Shown here one piece after another: positions 18,335 to 32,600 of a stretch of DNA of 64,000 nt. This DNA is from Neostapfia colusana (taxonomy: Eukaryota > Streptophyta > Magnoliopsida > Poales > Poaceae). The notes under the pieces are model-generated. The model was not told the DNA's origin. It was given only the letters and a program-made list of their open reading frames with translations, and searched no databases. The stretch's first letter is position 1, and each line of letters starts with the position of its first letter. Position numbers and translations under genes: made by a program. The stretch covers positions 61,337,264-61,401,263 of the forward strand of contig JASWHV010000003.1 in NCBI GenBank assembly GCA_030760725.1, read 5' to 3'.

Positions 18335-21300
18335 TGTGGCGGACCGGAATCCGCTCATCCAGGATCGCAGAGGGTGGTGCCGCGCGATGCGACACCCGAC
18401 AGCACACGTCATAAGAACACATTATATTACACGGGAAAAACAAACTGAATGTACAAAGTAGTACACTTCTCAGTTACAAACTGGGGACTTTATTACACAG
18501 CGGAAGTTTCTTTTATACAACTCACGCCCGCCTATCTAGCAAAAGTGGTTGCCCAGCCCTAGGGCAACCCACACTAGCTGCACTCCTCAGCTCAGCGCGG
18601 CGTGTACGGCTCCCACTCAGCCGTGGTCCCCGACGGAGGGTAACCCTCGCCGGTGGACTCGTACTCCGAGTCCGTGGGTGGCTCCTCACCTGAAAAACAC
18701 TTAAGCAGCAACCGTGAGCACGAAGGCTCAACAAGGCTTAACCGACTCACCTAAGCATGAAACTCTACATGAGGTATACCATGACATAGGATAGCAATGT
18801 TGCAGCAAATGGACACGCCTACAAGTTCATCCTTAGTTCATCTTTTAGCAACAAGTTAACAGTTCATGAAGCTGAAATTTAGTAAGCCATGTTTGGTGGC
18901 ACACATGTAGCAATACAATTATATCATAACAGCAATATTGAATCATAACATTTCATTCATTAGTCTACGTTACGACGCAGTGAACAAGCGGTACTCGTCA
19001 CCGCGAGGGACGGCGAATCGACTCGTTATACACCTGCAGGGAAAACCCAAAGAGCACGTCATGTACGCCCATCCGTGGAGCTGCACAGCACGCTCACACG
19101 ATGTCGTACGGGACAACCTTTCACCCAACAGCCTAAACATCGAACCGGTCGCACCGAAACGAGCAGGAGGTTCCCAACACGGAGCATCTCTCTATGCCCG
19201 TTGGCAGATTTCCACCTTGCTGCCCTCAGCCTACACCTATAAATCGGTGCGTTATGCCTCGACGTCCGGAGGTTTAGGCTACATCGGTTTATCGGGGCCC
19301 ATATATCCGATATGCCTTCGGTACGTTCAATACTTGTTCAGCAGGGCCGCACACGGATCGGTCCTCAATCGACACGGGCAGGGCTGTGCACACAAGACTC
19401 ACTCTTGCTGCGCCCTAGCCCCTGCCTAGTCTCATATTCATTACTAAAGTGATCTCACATCACTAAACCGAACCCGTGTGTCCCAATGCCTATCTCGCGA
19501 GTACATTCCGACTACTCGACTTGTACCGAAGTCCTATGAATCATTAAGGGTAGCCTGTCTACTCGAGGTCTTAGACACTACCATCACTCTTAGGGAAAAG
19601 TTCTGGTTATGCAAGTGGGGTTCCATCCATCCTATACCTAATGCACAATCATACTTCATATGACACATGTAAACAAAGTACAACTTATAAAAAGGTTAAT
19701 GCAAACCGGGGCTTGCCTTGTTGCTGCTGGTCAGTAGTTAGTTCTTCGTCCGGGAGAAGGAAGTCCAGAACCTCCGGAGCTTCCTCGCCTTCAGCGACTA
19801 CACGTTATTGAAATACTACATGTTAATGAATATGCAAACAAGTTTGTTGTAATACTACTGCTATTAGTGCTAATAACCAGTCTCTAACACCTGGAACTCT
19901 GTTTAAGAATTTAAAGATGAACTGGTGTTGGTGGTTTGGCTTAGACTTAATCACATGGTTAAGTGTTAAGTGGTTTGCCCCCTTTTCCATATTAATCCCT
20001 CAAGTGGTTAAACAGGACAGGGGTGATCCAGAGCTCCAATGGAGCTGAGAATTTTTGTGTGAGTCCCTTGTCACAAGAAAACTTTCTGGACCAAACACTA
20101 GCACTTTTCCTGGAGTGGTTTGCTCAGAATAATTCTCTTAGCAAATAAGAAAAGAAGAAGTAATTCTGAGGTAATACCCCTGTTCATGCCCAACTTAGTG
20201 AACTAAAATTTCAATTATAGATCATAGAGTTTGCATGAATTTTCCTAATATTTTTGGAGCTAAGATTTGCCCAAAACTGAATTTCCAAGTTTTGGAAATT
20301 CTCTGAAAATGTTTCTGTATTCAAATGAACACAGCACCTTCAAATTTGAATTGCTGTGACCCAATCAACTCCAAATGATCTGAAACTTTTACAGGGGTTC
20401 ACTAATATCCTAAAGGACATTCTGGCAAAATTTGGGGAATTTTGGATGCACCAAACTCCATCTAAAATTCTTTTGCTGAAAAGCTTTAAAGAATTTTCCA
20501 GAATTAAATAATAGGTTTCATACAAATTGGGTTGTATATTTGGATAGAGCTATGCAAGATGAATCCAACCCAATTTGAATCACTAAATTTAGAGTTTCCT
20601 AGCAAAAGTTATGGAGTTCTAAAGTTTGAACTAAATCTGGAATTCTAAATAATCCGGAGAAAATTTTAAACTCTGACTGTGGGCCCGGCCCACACGTGTC
20701 ACAGCTGGAGCTGAGCCACGCGGGGCTACAGATCCCCATCCCGCACAGTCACACTTGATCCCGGGGCCGCAGTAGATCTGGGTTTTAAACTTTCCGTCGC
20801 TGACACGTGGGGCCCGCGGGTCGTCTTCCTCCTCGCGTTCCCGCGCCCGCGCGCCGCCAGGCTCGCCGGAGACACGCTGTTACCTGCCGCCCAGCCGAAT
20901 CTCGAGCTCTCCCTCGCCGCCAGAGCCTAGTTTCGTGCGCTGAACACGATGGCACCGACTGCTCCGGCTGGCGGTGGCCCTAACCTAGCCGGCGACGGTG
21001 CTGCGGCTCGGCAACCCTTCGGTCACGTCGCCCAGACAGTTTAGCCCGCCAAAACATCGATGGATCGGCGCTATAGCACCAGTGGGTGCTAGGGATGCTC
21101 GTCATAGTGGTGAAACCGCCTGGAGAGGGCTCTACCCTAGGTCTCATCTTGAGACCGAGCCTCCGTGTCTCAATTACCGTAATAAAACCTAGAAATACCC
21201 GGCTTACGTGCGGTTTCAAGCCAGGGCCGTGAGGGGGTAACGAGTGTTGATGAGTGACGGTCCTGTGTGCCAGTTTTAATGACCTAAGAACCAAAGTGGC

Positions 21301-22495
21301 GAGTGAATTCGACATTACCGTGCCGTAAGGTCCTTTCGTGCCCGCCGGGGAACTTTCTCCAAATTCGAGCTCTATGGTCCAGGTCACGGTCTGAGCTTCG
21401 GATATGAGCACCACCGGTCCCTGACGCGTCCGAGACCGTCCTTGCTCAGCCGTGAAAGGCCCTCTGTTGGGATGTCACCGTGAGCCGAGTGGTGACGGTT
21501 TCCCGGGCGTTGCTCGGAAACGTGGAGCTAGGGTTGGGGAGGGACCGAGCTCGACCGTTCTCGTGCCGAGGAGGTCGAGGACGAGTAGCTGGTGTGGTTT
21601 TTGTGGCTAGGAAAGGTGCTTCACGCGAGAGCTCGGCCGAATTCTCACGGGAAGTCGATCGGCGGCAGTCGGTCGGTTCAGCGCGAGGCAATGGAAAACA
21701 GTGCCAATCTTCACGTGGCCGCGCGTGGTATCACCGCTGCAGTCGGTCTTTCCCCCGGCGTGCTGGCTCGTGCGGTGTCCCTCCCTCTCGGGCGTGGGAG
21801 CAGGAGCTGGCGCGAGGTGTTCGACCGGCGTCGGGGAGAAAACAGGCCACGCTCGGTTTGGGGCACAGTTCTCCCACTGACTTGTGGGCCCACTCTCCCC
21901 CTAATCCTCCTTTTCCCAATTCTTCTGTAAATATCCCAACAACTTCACATTGAATGAGAGACTTAGCCCCCAAGTCTTGGTTTGAATTTGAGTTCTCAAA
22001 AATTCAAACTTTGTTTGGTTAAATTTGCTTCATATTTAAACTGAATTTCAAATTCAGTTTTGAATTATTGCAAATTTGGCTCCCGACAAGATGAACTCCA
22101 ATGAGGATGAAAATTGGTGGGCTTACTCAGAAAAATGTCCTGAGTTTGAATATGAAGCTAACTTTTGAATTTGAGTGATGAAAGTTGCTGCAATTTGAAT
22201 TTACATTCAAAGTGGCCTCTTTTTCAAATACCCTCAAAAGTGCCTCAAAAGTGTTGGATTTTTCATGAAACTTGGACTGAACCTTTCCAAGACTTTTAAA
22301 GTTCTAGGGTGAGCTCAATCTCTCATGTTCATGTGTCCAAATCCCACTTTGTGAAAATGAAGGCTTTCCCTTCTAATCACTCTTTTGATGGAGGTTACTT
22401 GCTCTTCACAATATTTCACAATCTATCCACAACAAAACTGTGGTGTTGTGTGGTGATAAAAAGTTTTTGCAAGTCCCTTTCCTTGGGCTTTTACA
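18335..22495 (-). repeat. TE-D 3' LTR
   Basis: This 4161-bp LTR is on the left because the element is on the - strand. On the + strand it starts TGTGGCGGACC and ends GGGCTTTTACA. It includes a GC-rich segment at about 20690-21900 and AT-rich flanks. Small ORFs inside (for example 21480-21953) recur in the other LTR and show no known domain. Confidence 0.95.
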
Positions 22496-22510
22496 TCCCT
22501 CCCCCCTTAA
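22496..22510 (-). other. TE-D polypurine tract
   Basis: Read on the - strand, TTAAGGGGGGAGGGA abuts the LTR TG. It primes plus-strand DNA synthesis. Confidence 0.92.
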
Positions 22511-22515
22511 AAGAA

Positions 22516-22528
22516 TCTCGTCCCGAGA
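22516..22528 (-). promoter_or_regulatory. Small inverted repeat before TE-D polypurine tract
   Basis: TCTCG-GGA-CGAGA on the - strand is a 5-bp stem with a 3-nt loop, at the same place as in TE-B, TE-E and TE-F. Confidence 0.6.
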
Positions 22529-22561
22529 TTATAGAAGAAGAGATAGCGATGTAATAGGGAC

Positions 22562-24080
22562 TTACCCGTGTTGAGAAGCCATGAATTCCGGGTAATTGGA
22601 GCGAAGGAACTCCTCGCTCTCCCACGTCGCTTCTTCGGCGATGTTGTTACTCCAGAGTATTTTGTAGAACCACAACGTTCTGCTACGCGTGGTTCGGGCT
22701 TTCTCATCAAGAATTTCCACCGGATACTCATCATAGGTCAAATCCGGTTTCAGCTCGCCAATGTCTTCGGTAGGAACAGCAGCCGTATGCTTCAAACATT
22801 TTCGCAGTTGGGAAATATGGAACACATCATGGACACCAGCAAGGGATGCCGGTAACTCCAATCGATACGCCGCTGGTCCACACTTCTCGGTGATAGCGTA
22901 GGGTCCAATAAAACGGGGAGCGAGCTTCCCCTTCACACCGAACCGGTGCACGCCCTTCATCGGAGACACGCGGAGGTACATGTGTTCCCCAACGTCAAAG
23001 TGCAACGGCCTACGCCTCTTATCAGCGTAGCTCTTCTGCCGGGATTGAGCGGCCTTCAAATTGGCTTGAATTGTCCGAACGCGCTCTTCGGCGTCGTTCA
23101 CCACATCAACCCCGAATGTGACCCTTTCACCGGACTCACACCAATTTAATGGGGTGCGGCATTTGCGACCGTAGAGAGCTTCGTAGGGTGCCATCTTGAT
23201 ACTCGCCTGATAACCGTTGTTGTACGAGAATTCCGCCAACGGTAGGTGATCATCCCAGTTCCTACCATGGTGGATGGCATATGCTCTCAACATGTCTTCT
23301 AATACTTGGTTCACCCTCTCTGTTTGCCCATCTGTCTGAGGGTGATAGGCGGAGCTCCTGATCAACTTAGTACCCAATGCAGCGTGTAGCTGCTCCCAAA
23401 AGCGAGATACAAATAATGCACCTCGATCTGAGACAATGGTCTTGGGTACCCCGTATAGGCATAGAATCTTCACTATGTATAGCTCCGCATATTTGCCGGC
23501 ATTGTAACGTGTATTCACCGGGATGAAGTGAGCCGTCTTGGTTAACCGATCAACGATTACCCATATGGAATCACGCTTGTTGGATGTTAGGGGTAATCCC
23601 ACAATGAAATCCATGCTCACATCTTCCCATTTCCATGCCGGAATCTTCAGGGGTTGCAGCAGCCCTGATTTCTTCATGTGATCAGCTTTCACTCGTCGGC
23701 ACGTATCGCACTCGGATATGTACTTAGCTACCTCCCGCTTCATCCATGTCCATCAAAATTTCTTTTTCAAATCTTGGTACATTTTGTTGCTGCCCGGATG
23801 AATGGAGTACTTGGACAAGTGAGCTTCATCGAGGATCTTCTTTCTCAACTCCATATCCCAGGGTACGACTATGCGGTCATTGAACCACAGCATCCCCTCA
23901 TCATCCTTCCGGAAACATTTGATTTCCCCGTTGTCTATCCGTCTCCGGAGATGTGCCATGCCTTTATCCGTCTTCTGAGCTGCAATGATGTCCTCCCTAA
24001 TGGTAGGGATGAGGGCAAGGTTGTACAGCGATCCATAAGGAACCAAGTATAAACTTGGCTCTTCCTCCTCCACCGGTGTA
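22562..24080 (-). pseudogene. TE-D pol, third segment: integrase and chromodomain
   Basis: This - strand segment begins where TE-E interrupts (24080) and runs to the stop at 22562-22564. It holds the linker after RNase H, the integrase HHCC finger (SIHPGSNKMYQD, CDTCRRVKADH), the core motifs DFIVGLP, SDRGALF and HPQTDGQTER, the GPY/F module (FIGPYAI) and a C-terminal chromodomain ending AEEATWESEE. A TGA at 23753-23755 replaces the first Trp of the FWWTRMKR motif seen in TE-E and TE-F (FW changed to F-stop). It is the only nonsense codon I find in TE-D gag-pol and it removes almost all of integrase. The change fits G-to-A (TGG to TGA). Confidence 0.94.
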
Positions 24081-24085
24081 ATGGT
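24081..24085. repeat. TSD of TE-E, left copy (ATGGT)
   Basis: ATGGT precedes the TE-E LTR and recurs at 38211-38215. Confidence 0.97.
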
Positions 24086-27000
24086 TGTAAAAGTCCCAAA
24101 AACGTGTATGAATAAAAACTAAAGTTTGAGTTCATATGTGTGGCAAAGACATGAAAAATGGGACTTGCTAAAACTTTTCTTCATGCAAGGTAATACATGG
24201 ATGAACATCCAACATGAGGTTCACCTTTTTACTTAAAAGTGTTGGACCAATAAGGAGTTAAATACCTCTTTGCATGTGAGTTTAAAATTCAGATTTGAAA
24301 ATTCAAAGTTCACACATATGGTGACCCAAAAACTTTGAATTAACATGCAGCCATATAGTTGAGTTTTTAGGGAAAAGGTTATCACCAACTTTTCAATTGT
24401 AGGGTGGGCTCAAAAAGGAGTTAAAGAGGAGAATTTGCAAACTTAAACCAAATTCAGATTTAGTCTTGCAAATTCAAACTGAATTTGAAGAATTCAAATT
24501 CTAGCCCACCTTTTTAAATTTTAGCATTCTGGGGATTGAAAAGATCAGCTTGAACAGATATTTGGAAGGTACACGTAGAGTGGGACCCACATGTCATAGA
24601 GCTAAAAGAGGAAACTTACTCACTAAGTTTTGCTCTCGGTGGGAAATTTTTCCGAACATCTCGCGAGCGCCACAGAGGAGCTTGCCGTGCCAGCTCCTGC
24701 TGCCGGCCTCCACGCGTTGGCGCCCCAGGGTCGGTTCTCACCGCTTCAGCAACGTTATCTCTCCCCCCTCGGACCAAGCCGACAGCAGTTGCTTCCTCTC
24801 CTCACGATCAGCAGGGCGCTGTTTTTCCCTCATCGGCGCTGCTCCACTGCCCCTGTCTCCCGGCCAGCCCAGCGCCTCTCCGGCAGGCTCAAGAGGTCAC
24901 AGAGATGCGCCAGGAGGTACTGATCCTCATCCCGTCGTCCTCTTGCTCTCCCCCGACGCCGGCTCGCCGGAATTCGAGTTTTGGCACCGGCGCACGTATA
25001 GAACAGCATGTGTTTAATTCGGGAAATTCTCCCAAACCGATTGATCATACCTCCTACAATTCAAACCACAGCAACTAGATGTCCTAGCGCCCTCCCACGC
25101 CGAAAACCAAAGGAAACCGACCCTCCTATGCCCCGGGCGACGAGAAATCGTCGCCGGCGGCCAAAACTGCCATGGTCCACGGTGACGACTGGGTTGCAGC
25201 CACTTCCTGCACGATCTGATCTCCGTTCCATGTTCCTAGAACCATAGGGATGCTGTAGGACATTGTAGCTCGCCGGGAGATGCCTTGGACACGCTGGAAC
25301 GCGTCCATGTCGAGCTCCCGAGCCGCCCCGCCGGTGCCGACCCACCTACAGCCGTTTTCATGCGGGGAAACCTTGCCCGGCAGCTGCGCCACGTTCCCAG
25401 GAGCATGTAGGGCGAAACCGGAGCTCATTTGCTGGAGAAATGAGGGAGAACGAGCCATGCCAAGTTTTCTGCTGGTGTGCACCCGCGGGCTCTGGCGGGA
25501 GGTTGAAGAAGCACCTGACCCGTGGGCCCCACGCGCGACTGTGCTGTTTAAAATCAAACAGAGAGTTGTGCAAACTTGTAAAATGCATAACTTGGTGTAG
25601 GAAGCTCCAAAAATAGTGAGATAAATTTTGTTGGATTCCTTTAAGAGTGTACTATCCAGAGGTACAACCCAATTTGTATGAAACGAATTATTTAATTCTG
25701 GAAAATTCTTGGAAGGTTTTCCGAAAAAGAATTATAGAGGGAGTTTGGTTTATCCAAAAATACCCAAATTTTGCCAGAATATTCTTTAGCATATTGTTGA
25801 CGTTATAGCAAATTTTCAGCTCATTTGAAGATCATTTGAGTAGGAATTTGCTAAAAACAATCTGCTGTGTTCATAAGAGTCCAGAAACATTTTCAGAAAA
25901 TGTTTCCCACTTCAAAAATCTGTTCTGAGCAATCCATAGCTCCAAAAATCATAGGACAATTTAGGCAAGCTCTCTGGGACATACTTGGAATTGTAGTTCA
26001 CTTAGTTGGGCATGAAAATGCACATTACTACAGAATTAATTCTATTGAGTACAAATGCTTAAAGAATTGTTCTGGGAGAACTACCCAAGTAAAAGGGCTG
26101 AATTTTGGACCAGATGACTCTCATGTGATCAAAAACTCACATGTAAATTATCAGCCCAAGATGAGTCCTGGAACTCCCTGTTCTTATTCTCCATACTTAT
26201 GTATAAGGGAAAAATACATAAGAGATATGGTGAGAATTATGGAGGACACAATTTGACTCCACATTAGCTGCAATTTGGCAAGCTAAATCCTTAGGTAGTA
26301 TATAACCTGCTGTAAAAGTTTTGAGGCCATTGGAGTTCTTGTTCTTCAGTTGCACTCAAATCTTTTCAGCTTATCTATTATGTTCATTAGAGAAAAGGGT
26401 TAGTGTGTAGCTAAGGGCCTTAAGGTCAAATTAGTTTAATTCTGTTCTTTGCACAACAGAGGCAAACCAAGCCATGCTTGGCTTTTCCACACAACCTCTG
26501 TTCTTAAGAAAGTAATTCTATAACTTCTTTCCATTACATTCTATAAAATATGTGCATATGCATTTCAATAGGAACCACAACGAAGGAGACTCAAAGGAGT
26601 GATTCATCAAAGTGGATCAAGCTCCGGAGAGTCAAGGGTAGATCTGCAAGGACACTAACTGTTATATACGACTACCCTGCAAAACAGGCAAGCACCGGTT
26701 TGCATTTAACAGCTGTTAAGTTTTTATTTTGTACTCACTTTCGGTCAAGATATGAACTGTGCATTAGGTCTAGTGATTGATACTCCTCTTGCATAGCCAA
26801 ATGACCCATGGAGTATTGGGTCGGTGTCTTTCACCGTGTAGAACTGCCATGCTTAAGTACGGTTCGGTAGAAGTCGAGTGGTGAGATGCTACTCGCAGAT
26901 TTAGGAACAACAGGGGCATACGGGATTGGTTCGTAATTGATTAGCAAGTTAATGTTGAGACCGGAAGGTTGTAGGAGCAGCAGGACATAGGGGCCTGGGT

Positions 27001-28104
27001 GCTGTAGACCTGTCCGTGTCGGTCAAGGACCGATCCGTATGCGGCCCTGTTGAACAAGTTTGAGTTGTGTACCGGACTCATGCTGGCTATATGGGACCCA
27101 GTAAACCGATGTACCTCGGGAAGCTGTCGTTGGGACTTTTCGGGTCGCCTCAGGCGGACGGCCGGTGTGCAGTATGTGGGGAATATTCTCATGACATCTC
27201 ACGTCGGAAGGTGCACCATGAGAGTAGCTACTGTACGGGGCGACTTGATCGATTCAGCGGGGGTGAAACGGGGGAAAGGCTGCCACGTACGACGTCAGTG
27301 ATGGTTGTTGTAGGCAACGTCGAGTACGGGCGTACGTGTCGTGTAGTCCGGGTGTTATTGATTCGAATCACCGTCGCTCGCGGAATGGACCGAGCATACT
27401 TGTTCTCACAGTCGTGACGTAGTAAGAACTTGCATGAGAAAGGAACTAATCATATTGATGTGAAGTATTATACTAGTGTTGTATTGGATCTCGATGAATA
27501 GGCTAGTGCAAACTCGATTCTTTTATGCCATGAGCAATTTACATCGGGGGAAAGCGTTTCTTGTTTGATTGTGGACTCCCGATGTAGCATGCCCAGGGTT
27601 ACTTAAAATGCTGCAATTCATAACTGAAAGTAAGGATTCACTTTTAGGCAAGTTAATTATGCTTATGCCATCCTATGTTAGGTTCATAACCTCACTTAGA
27701 GTTTCATGTTTAGGGTGACGGTTAAGTCTTGCTGAGCGTTATGCTCACGGATGCTATCCGAGTTGTTTTGCAGGTAATTGACTCGCTGATTATGAGAAGG
27801 GTTGCCGATGAGACTCGGGAACCTCCGAGTGCTCACTCTAAGAGCATCCTCGCCGCTGCAGATTGTCTTCGTGTTGCTAGTAAGAAACGTCCGCGGGCTG
27901 GACTGTTTCTTTGTTGCTAGTTTAGATATGAGTCATGAGAGTGATAGTCTTCCGCTGTAGTTTACTCTGATATACTTATTTGTAAAACAATCTTGTACGC
28001 TTCCGCAAACTATTTATGTAATATGATGTATGTTCATCGACCCGTGTGCTGTTGGGTGCCGCATAACACGGCACCACCCGACGAGGTCCCGTGGGGCCGT
28101 CTCA
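24086..28104 (+). repeat. TE-E 5' LTR
   Basis: This 4019-bp LTR starts TGTAAAAG and ends GTCTCA. It holds a GC-rich block at about 24650-25550 and a TATA-like CTATAAAATA near 26541 of unknown relevance. Recurrent small ORFs (for example 25280-25600, 25867-26256, 27067-27417) have copies in the other LTRs of this family and no recognisable domain. Confidence 0.95.
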
Positions 28105-28107
28105 GCG

Positions 28108-28119
28108 TGGTATCAGAGC
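28108..28119 (+). other. TE-E primer binding site
   Basis: TGGTATCAGAGC, three bases after the LTR end, is complementary to initiator tRNA(Met). Confidence 0.95.
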
Positions 28120-29657
28120 TGCGTTGGGAACAGAGCACGGATTGAGCATCATATTATGTCACAAACTTAGGGTACGGTGAGATAACGGTACTAGGCCCAC
28201 ATAAGGACTACTATTAGCATATAATAGGAAGGTGGTAAACTAACCTATTTGTTATGTCGGAAAAATCGTGCATCTCGGGACGTCTATGTCTTGGGGGGTG
28301 CACGTATGCGCTGTCCACCAGTGCGCACAAGCTGAAGGGTGGAGCCCCACGGGTGGCAGGTAACCCGACCCGCTTTAGTATCCTCTACGACTCTTCATGT
28401 CGTTTGAGGTATTCGAGCAACGTCTTCCCTGGCGTGCGTGGTGCAATTTGGGAGACCCCGTCACGTGGTCAGTAACGTGAACACGTAGCTCAAGGCGTGT
28501 TTGGCTTGAGAACACCTGGGCGAGTGATGACGGCCGGGTGTACAAACTGTTATGGATACCGGGTTCGGTGTGCAGCCGAACCTGATGATTGAGTGTGGCT
28601 TATGTAGGTGCTGACCACGAAAAACCTTAGTGCGTGTAGAACACGTTTGCGAGTGACCGTTTTAGTGCCACCTAATGATACGTGTATGCCGGTGTAATCC
28701 GGTTAGGTTTTTCTTTGGTGAGGCAACGTAGTACCGTCATATGTCTTACGGTGCATCGTCACCGTACAACACTGGATAGTATTCTTACCTATGAAGAAAT
28801 CATTCATGACTAACTTCCAAACTAAAAATGGATGTGGTAAAGCACATATTAGTTACTGAACTCTTCATTTGAACTAAGTTTCAAAGAAGAGAATTACTAG
28901 GCTTCTTTTGATCTCAAAAACAGAGTGCTCTGTTCTGGCAGAAGTTTTGCCGAACTTTAACAGAGCGTAACTCTGATTAGTTTGACCCAATGGAGGTTTT
29001 TGATACGGTTCTGGAAAGTTTATTAAGTGCTCTACAACTTTTCTGTAGAACTCCAGAGCCAAATCCGACACCAACTTGGTTGAACGTCCAGATGAATGCA
29101 AACTGTTCAGAAAACAGAGCAGCTGCAGACTTCTCTGGATGTTGCTGTAAATTAGCCGTCACAGTCTGTAGAAAAATTTATAAGGGTCATATGATACACC
29201 GTTGGAAAGGTTAGGAAATTTGCAACGATTTTGTAGTTCATAGTTTGTTCAGAATTGTACCCCAATTGTATGTAAAACTGTGATGAAAACAGCCACATAC
29301 AAAGGAGGTGCTGGCAAATTTTAGCCAGAAATTCTGTCAACTTTGAACAATCCTAACTTTTGTTCCAGAAATGATCTAGGGGCATGTGAGTACTCGTTGA
29401 AAATATACTGAAGTTAACTTTAACTTTGGTATTCAACTTGAGTTATGAAAATGCTGGTAACTGGATCCAAATCTGGATTAAGTACAGAAAGGTCGGTTCT
29501 GTACAGAAAATGGGGATTGTTTTTGTTGGCTTTGGAAAGATATGTAAACATGAAGTATTGTTATGCTTTCATAAAGTTTTAGCATGTTCATGTTTTACAT
29601 ACTTTCACATACTGCTAGATCAAGTTGTGACTCCCCTCAAAATTATGCTTTTGCAGT
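28120..29657 (+). other. TE-E untranslated leader
   Basis: This leader of about 1.5 kb lies between PBS and gag. It has no ORF with a recognisable product, although open frames such as 28254-28475 exist. It ends in TGCTTTTGCAG (29646-29656), acceptor-like, one base before the gag ATG. Leaders of TE-F and TE-D are homologous. Confidence 0.7.
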
Positions 29658-32600
29658 ATGGTGCGTACTCATTCTCTGAGTAGGACTGAAGGTTCTCATT
29701 GAGACGGTGATGACTCGACTCCACCAGGGGCACCGCCATCAACGGTATGGGCGGATATCATGGCTCAGATGGTCGAGTCAAGTCAAGAGAACACAAGACT
29801 ACTCCAAGCCTTGGTACAACAGGGCTTACTCCAGCGTGCACAACCGGACGTTCCACCTCGGAACGCCTACTTGGATTTATTGGCGACACAACCGCCAATC
29901 TTCACGGAAGCCCATGAACCAGTGGAAGCTGATCAGTGGCTTCGAGTTATGGAGTCCAAGTTTGGAGTGTTTGAGTGCGACGAGTACCAGAAGACATCAT
30001 TTGCAGCTCAACAGCTCCATGGAGCCGCCGGAAATTGGTGGTTTGCTTATCTCGCCACCGTTCCGGAAGGCCATCAGGTGGAATGGACGGAATTTCGTGA
30101 AGCATTCCGGGCTCGTCACATTCCTATGGGTTTTATCAAGTCCCAGCAGCAGGAATTCAGAAAATTGAAGCAGGGGGACATGAGTGTCCTCGATTATGTC
30201 AGACGATTCAACCTTCTGGCACAATATGCTCCTGCTTATGCGACGAGCGAAGCTGCAATGTGTGACTACTTTTTCTATGGCTTGAGTGCCATACTAAAAG
30301 AGAAGTTAGCTTTGTTCAATCAAGGCAGTTACACCGAGTTGATCAGTGCTGCTCTGCTGCAAGAACAAGCAACACTTGAGTGTCAAGCAGAGAAGAGGGA
30401 CCGGGAGGATGTGCAAGAAGACACACCAGTTGTTCCTCGCAAATACCGTGTGGTGTATCACACACCATCCGATGAAATATGGCAATCACCAGTGAGATCA
30501 ACTCCGTACAGATTTCCTGCTCAAGAATCTTATCTTGAAGCAGCGCCATTACCGCAGCAACGAATGATACCTGTTGCATCATTGCTGCAGCCAAGTACAT
30601 CAACTTCTCAACCACAAGTCAACGAAGAACCGGGGAAACCTCCGTGTTCTTATTGCCACCGTTCAGGGCATTTTAGGCAAGAATGCCGGGAGAAGTTGGT
30701 GAACACCAGACAGCCATCATCGTCCGGTGGTATGCCGCCACCTGCTCAAGTCCATGTAACAGCATTGCAATCCGGGAGTGTGCAACATCTGGCTATTGAG
30801 GATGTCCCGGAGGGAGCACCGGTGTTAGCGGGCATGTTCACTCTCAAAGACGTGTCCGTGCTCATACTTTTTGATTCCGGTGCAACCCATAATTTTATCA
30901 GCAAAACATGCGTGGATCAGCACCAATTATCAACCAATACCCCCACAACGAGTTTTCTTATACGTTCACCAGGAGGGAATATCTCTACCAATCAGATTGT
31001 GTCCCGAGCAGCTTTGTGTTTGGGCGGAAAACTATACCCAACATCCCTGATTATGTTGGATAGGCAGAAGATAGACATTATATTGGGGATGTCTTGGTTA
31101 AATCGTCACGGTGCCGTTCTCAATATCGGTAACCGGACTGTCCAGATTGACTCGCCGATTCACGGACAGCACACGCTGTTTTTAGACAGCGAAGATCCAG
31201 ATATGGTAGAGGCCTACCACACGGAAGCGCTGAAGCTTGAAGATATTCCGGTGGTACGTGATTATACCGACGTATTTCCCAATGACTTACCGGGCATGCC
31301 ACCCGAACGGGACGTCGAGTTCAAAATTGAACTGGCGCCGGGAACGACGCCTATTTCACGAAGGCCTTACAAGATGGCACCTAACGAGCTAGCGGAGTTG
31401 AAAGAGCAACTGAATGAACTCATGAGCAAGGGTTTCATACGACCAAGTTCTTCACCTTGGGGTTGCTCAGCACTGTTCGTTAAGAAGAAGGACGAAACAC
31501 TACGGCTATGTGTTGATTACCGTCCTCTCAATGCTGTCACAATAAAGAACAAGTATCCTTTGCCCCGCATTGACATCCTGTTTGATCAACTTGTGGGTGC
31601 AAAGGTATTTTCGAAGATGGATCTTCGGTCGGGCTACCATCAAATCAAGATCCGACCGGAGGACATACCGAAGACAGCTTTCTCGACGAGATACGGACTC
31701 TACGAGTACCTCGTCATGTCATTTGGGCTAACCAACGCTCCGGCACACTTTATGTATTTGATGAATTCTGTATTCATGCCGGAGCTAGACAAGTTCGTCG
31801 TGGTATTCATCGACGACATATTGGTTTACTCCAAATCTGAAGGAGAGCATGCTGAACATCTGCGCATTGTGCTACAACGGTTGCGGGAGCACCAATTATA
31901 TGCCAAGTTCAGCAAGTGCGAATTTTGGATTGATCAAGTGCCTTTCCTAGGCCATATCATTTCAGCAGAGGGCATTGCCGTGGACCCCAGCAAGATTGAA
32001 CAAGTGCTGAAGTGGGAACCTCCCAAATCAGTCCACGAGGTCCGAAGTTTCCTAGGTTTAGCGGGGTATTATCGGAGGTTTATTCCGAGCTTCTCAAAGA
32101 TTGCTAAACCAATGACGGAGCTGCTAAAGAAGGGCACTAAATACATGTGGAATGCAGCACGTGAAGCCGCATTCAAAACTTTGGTGAAACATCTCACAAC
32201 GGCTCCAGTTCTTGCTCAACCGGACACGACGAAGCCATTCGATGTATACTGCGATGCATCCGGCATCGGTCTCGGCTGCGTTCTGATGCAAGAAGGGTGT
32301 GTAGTCGCCTATGGGTCTCGTCAACTGCGAAACCACGAGCAGCATTATCCAACTCACGATCTTGAGCTTGCTACAGTGGTGTTGGCATTGAAGATGTGGA
32401 GGCATTACCTACTGGGTAATCTTGTTCACCTCTACACCGACCATAAGAGCCTGAAGTATATCTTCACGCAGAAGGAGCTGAATATGAGACAACGGAGATG
32501 GTTGGAGCTCATAAAAGATTATGAAATTGAGATCCACTATCACCCGGGAAAAGCCAACGTGGTTGCCGACGCGCTTAGTCGGAAAGCCCACGTTCACAAC

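Noticed and set aside
25280..27417. Several 80-130-aa ORFs repeated in up to four LTR copies (for example 25280-25600, 25867-26256, 27067-27417)
   Set aside because: They recur because the LTRs are near-identical copies. They overlap on both strands, lack domains and frames vary between LTR copies. I do not call them genes.
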